DNA of 64,000 nt from Leptodontidium sp. MPI-SDFR-AT-0119 (Eukaryota; Ascomycota; Leotiomycetes; Helotiales; Leptodontidiaceae). The notes under the pieces were generated by a model. That model was not told where the DNA came from, did no database searches, and worked only from the letters and a program-made list of their open reading frames with translations. The position numbers and the translations under genes are program-made. Positions 21,612 through 32,114 of this stretch are shown in pieces. Position 1 is the first letter of the stretch. Every line of letters starts with the position of its first letter. The stretch covers positions 124,001 to 188,000 of the forward strand of contig JAHLEZ010000015.1 in assembly GCA_020726505.1 (NCBI GenBank). The letters run 5' to 3'.

Positions 21612-22235
21612 ATGGCACCTCGTCGGTCACACAAAATCCAAGCTCCAGTCTCCGCATCAGAGGAGGATGAGCAGCAAAGCTCCCAGGATGATGAAGTGGC
21701 TGCCGCCAAAGAAGTCGTCACCAAGGTAAGCTATTTGTACTCATGTATTTTGAAATTCTTCTCACAAGACTCTAAGAACAATGAACGCCGAGATAAGAAG
21801 CGTAGAGCCATCGAGGCCGAGCACGAGAAGCGTGTCAAGGATGTCAAGGCCAGGATTGATGCTCTATTCGCCGCCAGGAAAAGCAGAGTGTAAGTCCATA
21901 TCACATCAGCGCTCTTTGCACCTGTCTTGGGAAATGATTCCCAGGCTTTCAAATATCACTACCCTTGCAACATCTTTGCCCTTGCCCAGTTGCGCAACGG
22001 ACTGTCATGCCAAAGCTCTTAACTAGCTACTAAAAGAGAGTATTGCTGACAATCCAATAGCTCCAAGGCTCACCAGGCTGCCTGGGCCAGACTCGATGCC
22101 TTGGACAAGAAACGCCAGAACATCGAAGGACTCATTCTCGGCACCATGAAAAACATCGAGACCAGATCCATCCAACTGTGCGTCGAGCTAGCCGTCATGT
22201 TTGAAGACCGTCTTGAGGAGATGGAGGACCGTTAA
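21612..22235 (+). CDS. Small charged coiled-coil protein, unknown function
   Basis: 133 aa in three exons: 21612-21725, 21777-21889 and 22061-22235. The start MAPRRSHKIQAPVS is basic, followed by an acidic Ser/Gln patch (SASEEDEQQSSQDDE). Residues 35 to the end form a charged heptad-like helix (RRDKKRRAIEAEHEKRVKDVKARIDALF; ARLDALDKKRQNIEGLI), so a coiled coil is likely. The first intron (51 nt, GTAAGC to CTAAG) is a multiple of three, so an unspliced message stays open; the second (171 nt) has GTAAGT, CTAAC and ATAG. It shares the 21306-21612 intergenic region with PXR1. Small chromosome-associated proteins can look like this, but no family is recognised. Confidence 0.7.
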
Positions 22236-22614
22236 TCCCTACAAGAATTATTTGACCATCCGTAAGTTCGGTGCATCGTTCGCTCTATCGTTCGGTGCTT
22301 TTCTGACCCCCAAAGATGACTACAGAACCTTGAACCTGACCGAAAACATTGCTACACATTATTTGCTATACACACACACATGTACCAACTTACCTACAGG
22401 GCGTTAAGGAGGAATTTTGCTTGAAAGATACCCCTGGAGTTCATTTGCAGATTCATTAGCAAATACAATACAGACAGATCATGACGATATTTCTCTCCTC
22501 CAAAATTCCCTATGCATTACTCATGAGCCAGCCATTCTCTTTCCCATGCCAGAGTACCACCAACGCCAAATATGCCCGGTTCCCTTACCTAGATCCCAAT
22601 AACCCTACAGTATT
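22236..22614. other. Convergent intergenic, nothing seen
   Basis: Space between the 3' ends of two convergent genes, presumably both 3' UTRs. There is a short CACACACACA run near 22370. No ORF or repeat of note. Confidence 0.5.
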
Positions 22615-23444
22615 TCAGAACCCTCTATCTGGTTTGTTCCAACCTGCCACTCTGCCCAGCTCTCCTAACCAGTCTCTGACAACATCAACCACTACTTTGA
22701 ACATCCCCTGTCGTCTATTCTTCCCATCGCCCGACGCACCCGGCATACCAGGCGCTTCGCTACCCATGGTTGGCAACACATTATCGCTTGCGGAGAGAGA
22801 CACAAAGAGGGAGAATGGAACGAGCCATACGCAGAGGCCGAAATAAGACGCTATCTCCGTGAAGGTAGGTAGATCCGAGGGATCATAGCGCGATGCTGGT
22901 TTCAAGACGAGGGAGGAGAAGGAGAAATGGTTGAACCAGACATAGTGATTCAGTAGAACCAGGACTGCGGGGAGAAAACAAAAACCATCAGCAAAAGGAC
23001 TCTTTCTTTTCTTTGGAAGTCTTTTTTGACACCACACGCAGAATCTTACGTACCACAGGAAAGTATAAATAAAGGATCCGAGAGCTTCACGATTGGGAAA
23101 CGGCGCATGTTCCCTAGGTATACGACGTGCGAGAATATGCTTAGGAGGGAGAGCATAAATGGGAAGCCATCGATCAGAGTGAGGAGGGTTTGGATCCCGA
23201 TTACCCCGTATATCAGGCGTGTGAGTAACCTCTTTGCGACGACGGTGTGTTCCTCCACGAGTTCGGAGAGGTAGTACAGTCCGGAAGCTGTTCAGATGTT
23301 AGTATTAGTATAGGATAGGTGCGTATAGTGGCATGTGTTGATCTCGAATGCAACACAAGCAGGCGCAAACATACCGATAGCGAGGGTTAGGAATCCAAAG
23401 CCGAGGCCAAGGCCTAGGTACCCTACAAGTGGTAGAATCCACAT
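22615..23444 (-). CDS. SVP26: ER-Golgi membrane protein Svp26/TEX261 family
   Basis: 217 aa in three exons: 23444-23375, 23287-23054 and 22964-22615 on the minus strand; introns of 87 and 89 nt. The reconstructed protein begins MWILPLVGYLGLGLGFGFL and continues ASGLYYLSELVEEHTVVAKR and LIYGVIGIQTLLTLIDGFP, the signature of the Svp26/TEX261 family. Svp26 is a COPII adaptor that packages type II membrane mannosyltransferases into ER vesicles and keeps them in the early Golgi. Four hydrophobic spans are visible: residues of about 4-27, 45-65, 72-88 and 105-160 (the last probably split in two). The C-terminus is a soluble Gly/Lys/Asp tail (MPGASGDGKNRRQGMFK). It is divergent from BUD23. Confidence 0.9.
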
Positions 23445-23819
23445 GGTATTCTTTCGTTCGTTGCGTTCGAATCGGGTTACGAGACTTTCATGCTTGAGAA
23501 GAGTGAGGGTTGATTGTTGTCGCGAGGAGTGAGTGAAGCGGAGCGGAATTCTGTTTTGGTTCAAGCATTCAGGGGCGGCGCGGCATGGGAATCGTGTTCT
23601 CAATGTGATCATCCCCAGGTTTTTCGGCAACGCTAAAACATTCCCGTTGACCCCACCAAAAAATGTTCACCGCAGAATTTTGTGACGACATGTCGTGAAC
23701 AGGAATTTAAAATTGCACGCCACACCCCCCTTGAAGAACAAACAACCTTGATCAAAGGGGCAAATCGTTGAATGGGATAATCAGATTATTTCTGCCGACT
23801 TGGAATCACAAACGCAATC
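23445..23819. promoter_or_regulatory. Divergent promoter of SVP26 and BUD23
   Basis: 375 bp between the two start codons. The sequence nearest BUD23 is A/C-rich. No specific factor site was recognised. A GTTCGAATC stretch at about 23466 resembles a tRNA B box but has no tRNA around it. Confidence 0.5.
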
Positions 23820-24735
23820 ATGTCTCGTCCAGAAGATACCCTGTAAGTCCTCCGCTATGTCCAAACGGCCAAACAGCCAGACCTCAATGCGACAATTTCT
23901 AACACAACACAACAGCCCCCCCGATCTCCATTACAATGACACCGAAGCACGCAAATACACTACATCCTCTCGAATCCAAAACATTCAAGCCTCCATGACC
24001 AACCGCGCCCTCGAACTCCTCGACCTCGACTCCCCCGCCATGATCCTCGATGTAGGCTGCGGCTCGGGACTCTCTGGCGAAATCCTCTCCTCGATCGACC
24101 CCTCCGAAGGCGGACCTCACATCTGGGTCGGGATGGACATCTCAGCGTCCATGCTCGACATCGCTCTCCAGCGAGACGTGGAAGGCGATCTCATGCTCGC
24201 GGATATCGGGCAGGGAGTCCCATTCCGCGCGGGGAGTTTCGATGCCGCCATCTCGATTAGTGCGATTCAGTGGTTGTGTAATGCGGAGAGTAGTGAGGTC
24301 TCATCCGAGGGCAGATTATCAAGGTTCTTTAATGGTTTGTATGCGAGTCTGAAGAGGGGTGGGAGGGCGGTGTGTCAGTTCTATCCGAAGAATGAACAGC
24401 AAAGGACGATGATCAGTGGTGCTGCTATTAAAGCTGGTTTTGGTGCTGGTATTCTGGAAGATGATCCCGGAACGAAGAATAGCAAGTTGTATCTTGTGTT
24501 GACGGTTGGTGGGTCGGCGGAGGAGGGCAATGGCGGAGATATCACGGGGGTGGTGAAGGGGATGGAAGGTGTGGATGTTTTGGATGCGAGGAGGAAACAT
24601 AGGGAGAAGGGACGGAAGGTGCAGAAGGGCAGTAAGGCGTGGATTTTGAGTAAGAAGGAGCAGATGGAGAGGAAGGGGAAGGTGGTTAAGAATTCGTCGA
24701 AGTATACGGGAAGGAAACGGAAGATTGCTTTTTAG
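23820..24735 (+). CDS. BUD23: 18S rRNA (guanine-N7)-methyltransferase Bud23
   Basis: 280 aa from exons 23820-23842 and 23916-24735; the intron (73 nt, GTAAGT to AACAG) joins MSRPEDTL to PPDLHYNDTEARKYT, the family's standard N-terminus. The AdoMet motif I is ILDVGCGSGLSGE (residues of about 51-63), followed by VGMDISASMLDIA and FDAAISISAIQWLCNA. The C-terminal third is the basic Bud23/WBSCR22 extension (ARRKHREKGRKVQKGSKAW, KKEQMERKGK, YTGRKRKIAF). With Trm112 the enzyme methylates a guanine in 18S rRNA during small-subunit assembly in the nucleus. Codon third positions shift from C to G/T after about 24250. Confidence 0.95.
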
Positions 24736-26361
24736 ATGATATAACTGGGCTACGATTGTATGGCATGGCATGGCGTTTTGGTAGAGGGGAGGGGGTCATG
24801 ATATCAAAAATTGGAGGTCTTAGAAGCCTTTCTTTCAAGTACTACACGGTTCTTCCTTACTTCCGATCGAACTTTATTGGAGCAGTTAGTCGGATCTGGC
24901 GATCTGTACTGCTCCCTTTCCTTGCTTATTTCTGTTTTGTGCGGTTTGTGCTTCCGCCTCAAGATGGAGGCTTGAGACTTGGATGGTCGTATTTATCAGT
25001 CCAACTGGCTGCTGGTTCAAGGAATTCATGCATATCTTCTTTGATCCTCGTACTTCTTCTCGTTCCTTCATTTCCTTGTTGACTTGTTTCGAGTCATCAC
25101 TAGACCTTTAGCCCATGCACTTGTGTGTAGCTTGTAACGCCACGGGCTCAGCTAGACAAAGACAAGAGGGTCATTAGTAAAACAGGAATGCGTTCCTCCT
25201 GTGATCTCTTGGATTTCTGTTTTGATCTCTCTGCCAGCCACTTCAATGCCATGTCAATCTATTTCCTTTGGCTCCCAAGATTCCATAACATGATTCCAAG
25301 TTTATATTGACTTCATACAAGAGACCAAACCTATACAACACACCAAACACAACATCCAACAACCCCACGATCGTTGCCCTACTCCCTCAACGAAGGTTTC
25401 CACACTACCATGCGATCCTCCCTCATCCTCTCGCCCTCGCAGCCTCTTCCCTGGTCATTGCAGGCCTAGGAATTTTTGCAGTTTGTATGGCTCTCTGTTC
25501 TGTGTGCTATTGCTACTCCTACGGTGATTGTGTTCTTTGAGGGCGAGGGAAGCAAGCCGAGTTTATCTTCAGATCGCTAGAGTCTAACGATCTTCAGAAA
25601 GCATGCTATCACAGGTGCGCTGTTCTTGCGCTTGGTAAAGCGCCATATTATAATGAGATGGAGTGTTAGAAGGCGGGAATGGATGAAGGAGTGAGGGATA
25701 AGGAATGCCTGATTTGTTGATTTGTTTGTGCTTTTCTTTCTGTCGTTAGCTCATGTGGTATTTTCTCAATCTTCGAATTTGCATCTCTCCTAGATTGGTA
25801 CTGTCTGTCTTCTCCCTGGTTGCTTTGTTTACATTTGTGAAATTACTAAGTGTGGTGGGGTTGTTTCTTGCGAGTTCACCCATCTCCCATATGTCAGAAA
25901 GCAGGCTCTCAATTACAAAAGATATCCTACATTCCACCCATATTGGGTTGTCTTCTTCGCTGTTCCGTCTGAGTTCTAGAGCTAACTAGACCACATTCAA
26001 GTAGAATCTCTCGGCTATAAACTAGAAGTATCTCGCCGTATCAAGCCAAATTGCAAAAAGGAAACCCGGGAAAGGAGACACACCAGGAGCATACCAGCGC
26101 TTTCTCTCCTCTTCCTCCCTCCCTCCTGAACCTCCCATACTGTGTCCGGACAGGTTCAGCTGGTTGCAGGAGCTTTCGGGTATATGCTGCAGCCTACCTA
26201 CTTGGCTACAAGTCCGTTTGTTGACAGGGAAGGCGACGAGTACTTAACCTTCAAGCCCTCTCGTACTCCTATCTTCCCTTTTCTCACCTGCAACACTACC
26301 GTACTCAGAAAAACTATGAGCATCTCAACATTTCCAGCTTTCCGTTCCTCTATTTGCTTGA
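24736..26361. other. Intergenic, with one weak Cys-rich ORF
   Basis: 1.6 kb without a firm gene. An ORF at 25307-25540 ends in a hydrophobic, Cys-rich stretch (FAVCMALCSVCYCYSYGDC) that faintly recalls the Cys-rich protein at 26362, but it has no ATG at its start and no clear signal peptide. The rest is T-rich, with scattered short ORFs. Confidence 0.3.
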
Positions 26362-26751
26362 AAGCCGAAGTTGATACTAACAAACAAACCAGGCCCACCG
26401 ACAAATACCAAAGAATCTACCCAACCAACCTCATCTACGTCCTCAGGCTTTCCGACGCATACTACCACTGCACCACCTCGAAGTACTCTTAAGCACTTCA
26501 AAATTTGTCTCCCAAACCCCTTCCTCATCCTACTCGCCACGAGCCCAACCCTTATCCTAGGCGGTCCCCTCGCCTACGGAATCTGCCAGGCGGGTTGCGC
26601 TGCAGTCATGACAGCTTGCTATGCCGCAGGAGGTGCTACTTGGGGCGCTACACTAGGATCTAATGCCCCTGCTACGATAGTTGCGTGTAATTCTGCCTTT
26701 GGGACATGTCAGGCTGCTTGTGCGGTTGTTGCTCTGATGCATACGCTTTAG
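26362..26751 (+). CDS. Zys3-like small Cys-rich protein, 5' end unclear
   Basis: The last 60 residues are distinctive: GGPLAYGICQAGCAAVMTA, ACYAAGGATWGATLG and APATIVACNSAFGTCQAACA. This matches the small fungal family annotated as zygote-specific Zys3-like, secreted Cys/Ala-rich proteins of unknown role. Upstream FLILLATSPTLILGG looks like the end of a signal peptide. The frame opens at 26362 but has no ATG before the conserved part, and the in-phase exon that should supply one was not found: the ATG at 26316 is in another frame with no usable intron. So either there is a distant first exon or the start codon is lost. Coordinates give the open frame, not a proven start. Confidence 0.5.
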   Translation, partial: KPKLILTNKPGPPTNTKESTQPTSSTSSGFPTHTTTAPPRSTLKHFKICLPNPFLILLATSPTLILGGPLAYGICQAGCAAVMTACYAAGGATWGATLGSNAPATIVACNSAFGTCQAACAVVALMHTL

Positions 26752-28015
26752 ATGGAGAAGCGGAAGAGTCAAGGTGGCGGAAAGGGGAAAGCTGGTCGAC
26801 ATGTTGCGTTGGTTTTTCATTTTTGGGGGATCGGTAGGAAGTGATCCTGGGACATAGGAGAAGGTGGTAGCAAGGGGATAGCGGAATGAATGTCTTGACT
26901 CACATAATGATCCATTTCATTTTCTTTGGCTATGCTCTTGAACATCTATCTTGGAATTCCTCAGCAATTAGGGACTCAGTGAGTCCGTTTTATTAGAGCA
27001 AGACACGAAGGAGGGGAAGTTTCACTCTAATTTTGTGTTCCATCTCATCTGCTTCGGATGTTTGTTTCTAAGTCTAGCGATTACGCTTAGGAATATCATA
27101 CCAAGTTGTGCTGATGCTTGAGTTCCGAACTTTTGAGCTAAATCCCTGCAGTAAAGTAACGTCACGCCTATAGAAAGAACTGAAGTTAAGAGAAGTTGTT
27201 TTCGGTTTGTTAGTAGTACTTTTTGAGTTGAAATTCAAGATCCTGCAGGGATATCTACCTATCACGATGGGTACTGTGCTGGATTGCCTGTAGTTTACTT
27301 CGGATCCTTCTAGATCTACGAGGTACTGATAGGGATTACCAAATGCGCTTGGTGCGGAAATAGAGGGGGAGTTTGGCGCAGACTGTGGGTACTTGACGGA
27401 ACAATCAACAATTCCGAGCATTCTCTGATTTCAAACTACCTGTTATTCCGAGTCTTCTCTTGCTCATCATAGCTGGTATCCATAGACGCATTCTGGCTTT
27501 TGCCTCTTCGTTAGTATTATGCTGAGCTTCAAGACTTTTATACCCATTTGATAGTTTCTAAACTTTTGTTGTTGGTATTTTTTGTCAGTTTAAAGCTGTT
27601 TCCTTTCTTTACATATTTAGCCCCATATTTATTTCCCTTGGTAAAACGGCGCAACCTTAACAAGTGAGGACTACGTCCTATATACCTTTCACGTATAGAA
27701 TCCAAATCTGGTCCAAACCCTCCATCTTAGTCTGCTCTGAACGTCTGCTGTGGGTCCAGAAGCAGTAATTTTGGCGATGGTATACGGTGAATAAACAAAA
27801 ATTAAGTAAAGAAAACTTGCCATCCTCGCTTAAAAAGGTGAACTCCTGAGAACACCCACAGATCAATACGGCCTCGCTAGGTAGGTCATAATAAGGCACC
27901 GTGTCAATATCTCTAACCTCCCGGTGATGAATTCGAATATTCATTCCACAACATCCCCTGCAGCTGTTTGTACCTGCACCACCAGCCACCTCCACCTGTA
28001 TTTCTCTCCCCCGCC
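26752..28015. other. Intergenic, nothing supported
   Basis: 1.26 kb, A/T-rich from about 27400. Minus-strand frames at 27074-27421 and 27678-27995 are short and without motifs. The end is the C-rich leader of the next gene. Confidence 0.4.
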
Positions 28016-29258
28016 ATGTTTGGACATCTGCGTGCCTTCATGTCTCCTTCAAAGGAAAAGAAAACAGTCGGCGGTCCCAAGAGGTCTCCAGGCGGACAGA
28101 TCGACTCACAGAGCCCAACCAAAGTCAGGCCTCTAAAGGAGCCAAACAAGGAGAAGATGATGATGGATACCAAGCATTTGGACGATGGCGATGATATGTG
28201 GGTTGATGTCGTTCTTCCTGGGGACAAGAAGAAAGAGAGTAAGGTTGAGGTCAAGTCATCTGGGGTTGGGGTGCCAGTCAAAGCCAAAGTCAAATCACCA
28301 AAGGGTACCAAGAGCTATGTCTCAGCTGCCAGTTCAATTGTCAGCCCTTATGTACAAACTGCCATGCAATCACTGTCTGTACATGCCCAGCCAAAGCTGC
28401 CACCAAAGCAAAGAGTATACGTTCATTGTGTCCGTCATGCACAGGTAAGAAGTTGTTCATTTTAGAAACTGCACTTCACTTTCGAAAAATGTCTTCTGAC
28501 ACATCACAGGCTCACCACAATCTCAAGACCCTCTCATCCCACACAAGAAAGATGCTACCCGATCCAAGACTCACTGCCCTCGGAATTAGGCAAGCAATGG
28601 CTCTTGCGGAACGATTTGAACACATGGACAAAATCAACGTAGTCGCCTGCTCTCCCTTGCGCCGAACCGTCCACACCGCTTACGTCGGCTTCCGCCCCCT
28701 GATCTTAGACAAGAAGGTCCCAGTCATTGCCTACCCTGATATCAAAGAGTGGGGAAACGCACCTAGCTCTACCGGAGTCAACATGTCGGAGTTGATGAAG
28801 AAGTTTCCCGAACTCGAAGGCAAGCTTAATACTCGGCTCGCTACTGATGGATGGTACAAGAATACGGAGCTTGGCATTCCAGACTACAAGGAGGTTAGGG
28901 CGGAGAGAGTTCGGAAGGAGTTGTGGGAGTTGGGCCAAGTCCTGTTGAAGGGTGGCAAAGGACTCTGGAAGGGGATTGAGGTCAATGGTGTCAAGAAGGG
29001 TGAAGATGTCCACATTCTGGTTGTTTCTCATGGTGCATTCTTGGCTACCCTTGAAGGCAGTGAGAGTAAGTTTCCTTTCGGGAGTTGAAGATATGACGGC
29101 TTTGTGTTGACGCATAAATAGCGGAGAGACTTTACAACGCGGAGTACAAGACCTACGAGTTCGCCACGGAGGACATGATCGCGAGTGGCGTTGGCCAGTT
29201 TGATCTGGTTGAGACGGCGAAAAGCAAGCTGTATGTTCATGACCCTTGTGTCGACTGA
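28016..29258 (+). CDS. Histidine phosphatase (phosphoglycerate-mutase-like), paralogue 1
   Basis: 373 aa from exons 28016-28444, 28510-29065 and 29122-29258. An in-frame upstream codon at 27968 exists, but MFGHLRAFMSPSK at 28016 is the better start. The N-terminal 130 residues are Lys/Pro/Ser-rich. The catalytic core begins VYVHCVRHAQ (RHG-type motif with the phosphorylated His), then LTALGIRQAM, ACSPLRRTVHTA with the phosphate-binding Arg, KEWGNAPSSTG and ILVVSHGAFLATL with the second His. The last exon adds NAEYKTYEFA. Introns lie directly after RHAQ (phase 0) and after the VVSHG block (phase 1). The substrate cannot be read; such fungal proteins are usually named phosphoglycerate mutase family without proof. 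The gene is tail-to-tail with paralogue 2. Confidence 0.9.
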
Positions 29259-30322
29259 ACATATGGTAGATGTTGCCTATGTTGTGTAGATCGTTGGGAA
29301 AGCTTGGGTCGTGAACAGTAATAGGATGGAAGGATTTCTCACATCTCGCATAGCGACGTGGTACTGCAGCTGCTATGAACACGGAATGATCGTAAATAAA
29401 ACGAGTTGATGAAACAATGCAGAGTTACACATCGAATTGCCGTCTCAATTCAGAAGAGAGTAATTTTAAATCATTTTGTGAGTAACTTCTACGGCTAAAT
29501 GTCATATGATTTGGCTCCGCGAGCAATTTATGGTAAGTATCTGAATCAATCCGGTTCAGTGGTGATACGACAGGTCCAAGCCGAGTTTGTCAGAATTATT
29601 CATTAAAATGAAACGATGCATTCAAAGCATCTGTTGTACAGTGGGGGTGCTTGAGTAAATGCAGCAGTGATACCGCCTAACCCCTGTCTCAAACGCGAAA
29701 ACTTAAGCGAGCCAAGCCCTGATAAAAATAAACAAAAAACAGACAACTGTCAAAAAACGCAAAAAGAATCGCAACGCGTTTTAGTAGTATCCCAACAAGC
29801 AATCAATGAGACACAATGATTCAAAAATAATCAAAAATTCAATTTATGAGACTGAGAAGCAAAAGAAACTCCCGAAGGAGAAGAACAGCCCTGTCGATCT
29901 AGAGGGGTTACTTTTTATCCGACCATCGCCATCGATCCACGCTATGATCCGTAAGATCTCCTCCACTGAAGAACACAAGCTTGCCCCGACCACTCTGCCA
30001 TAGAGTGGCTGCCACTGCTGTTCCGATGTTGGAAGTTGCATTATTTGTTATCATGAAGCCAATAAATTTCTGTGGCGCTCGGCAAATACGCAGTGGTCGT
30101 GAGGCGAAGGACCATCATGCGCACGGAGCGAGAACGCGGCAAAAGATTATAACTTGAGAAGTTAAGAACATGGATTTAAATTTATAGGGTTGCATTTCAT
30201 TGGCTGTTCCTTCGTTGGACAGTATTTCTTATGTGACAATCGTTTTCAAGTCCAATTCGTCGCTCCAATCTTGTCACCAAACCCCCATACACGCCCCCTC
30301 CCAAACCTGCACCAAAAAGACT
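29259..30322. other. A/T-rich convergent intergenic region
   Basis: 1.06 kb between the 3' ends of two related phosphatase genes. It has A-rich patches at 29720-29770 and no supported ORF. A short frame at 29806-30003 lacks motifs. Confidence 0.45.
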
Positions 30323-31403
30323 TTACTCCTCATTAATGAATTCTGGGAAAGTGTGAACGTAGTTCTTACTCTCCTCTGTCTCGGTCAACTTGAACATATT
30401 AACGCCAGCAGCAACCTCTTCGTCGGTGGTAATCCGGTAGCTTCTATATTCAGCATTGCGGTAGATGTCGACTTCTGCGATTATAGTTAGCCCGCGAATG
30501 AAAAATGAAACGATGTCATCCGAAAAGATTGGGATACATTAGGAAGAACATACCACTGGTGTGTCCCTCCAAGTACGCGAGGAGTCTGCTGTGAGTAACA
30601 ACGGCAATCTCAACATCATCATTCGAAGCATCCGCCGCCATCTTGCCGAGAAAGTAAAGCATTGCCTGAACACGAGCAACCCTCTTCGCTCTCAAATCGT
30701 CCTTTCCCCAGGGCTCCGTATCAATCTCCCATCCAGGCTCACACAACGATCCATCCACACAATCCTTGGGGACATCATCTTCGATTGAGAGCAGATCCTT
30801 CAAGAGATCGTCTATGTTTGTGCCGGTGTTGCATTGACCGGCACCACATTCTCGGAGGTCGGGACAGAGGACGATTTGGATGCCTCGTTTGATAGCAGGC
30901 TTGAAGCCTACCAGGGCTGTGTGAACGGTTCGGCGGAGGGGGGATGCCACGATGTGAGTAAGCTTATCCATGGCATGGAAGCGCTTTGAGAGGAGGATGG
31001 CTTGGGCGAGGCCGCATCGTGTGAGACCGGGGTTGAGCATATCAAGGCGCTCTTTCACTGGGATTGATCTAAGGTTGTGAGGACCCTAAGATATATTAGT
31101 TAGTTGATTGAGGGACGAGGGATTTGGGAAATGAATGTTGCCTACCTCGGCATGTCGGACGAGATGGATAGTAATATTTCTCTGGGGAGGGGTTGGAAGT
31201 GGTTGCTGCATGTTTGCCGCTAGGCCAGCTCTTGCGAAGAAAGAAGCCGAATTTGCCACTACTTCCAGTGCTGCCTCTAACATTTCGTCCCTTGGCTCTG
31301 GCTTCTCTGGTGGTGGTGCATTTTCACGTTCCTTCTCATTCTCTACCACGTTAGAAGTAGTCCCTCCCATGTCCTTATCTGAAGTATGATTGTTGTCTGA
31401 CAT
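30323..31403 (-). CDS. Histidine phosphatase (phosphoglycerate-mutase-like), paralogue 2
   Basis: 313 aa. Minus-strand exons: 31403-31146, 31085-30554 and 30474-30323. The start MSDNNHTSDKD is chosen over the upstream open frame by context. The core begins ITIHLVRHAE, then GPHNLRSIPV, LTRCGLAQAI, VASPLRRTVHTALVGF, LRECGAGQCNTG and VVTHSRLLAYL with the second catalytic His. The last exon gives EVDIYRNAEYRSYRITTDEE. Here the RHG position is RHAE and the second-His block reads THSR rather than SHGG, so this copy is the most diverged of the four around the active site, although the key Arg and His remain. Intron positions (after RHAE, phase 0; after GHTS, phase 1) match paralogue 1. Confidence 0.9.
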
Positions 31404-32114
31404 CTTGGGCGGTATGCGACTTTGCTGTCGTTGAATTGAGCAAGTTCGTGTTGGATACAAGAGAATCGAGATCAGAAGAAAAATGTACTGGAGAGCAAGC
31501 ACAAGACGAATCAGAATGAAGAAAATCTTTACTAGCGCCTAATATAATATGGTGAATATTTTAACAGAGGTCGAGAACAGTGAAAATGACGTGAATCCAG
31601 CATCAAAGTCAACAGAAGCTTCCCTAGTAACATTTCCTCTGGTATCCGGAGTCCAGTTCTTGGAGCTCATATCATTTATAAAGCCATGTAAACAAACATG
31701 ATAGAAAATCGAACAAAGAAAATGACAACAATTCGTCCCTCAATGCATTGTGAAGGATTCATTGACAAGCATTTCATTCAGACCTCCAAAATATTCAAAC
31801 CTCAAAGGCATAACCGAGGCATAAACATAATGCGATTGACTCGGAGTCAAAGACAAAAGAACCAGCAGTGAACCACTGCTAGTATCTAATTAGTGCGGCG
31901 CTTTAGTTCGGTATGCTGCTCCTTAAAAACATCCCCAACATTAGCTCAGCCAAGGTGCATAGAAACCACCTTACCGTTGATTGGCTGCTGCCTCGCTTAT
32001 AGCAAAACCACAACATAACCGCAGCCTCGCGTCAACTTCCTCTTCAAAACCTCGAAACCGCGAAACCGCCGCGCGAGTTCTCCTTCCGAAACTCACCTTC
32101 CTCAAACAGCAAAC
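31404..32114. promoter_or_regulatory. Divergent intergenic region
   Basis: About 710 bp between start codons of the phosphatase (minus) and the 910-aa gene (plus). A/T-rich with A/C-rich sequence next to 32115. No ORF and no recognised factor site. Confidence 0.4.

Noticed and set aside
23440..23500. GTTCGAATC resembling a tRNA B box
   Set aside because: No matching A box, acceptor stem or cloverleaf around it; it lies at the start of SVP26.
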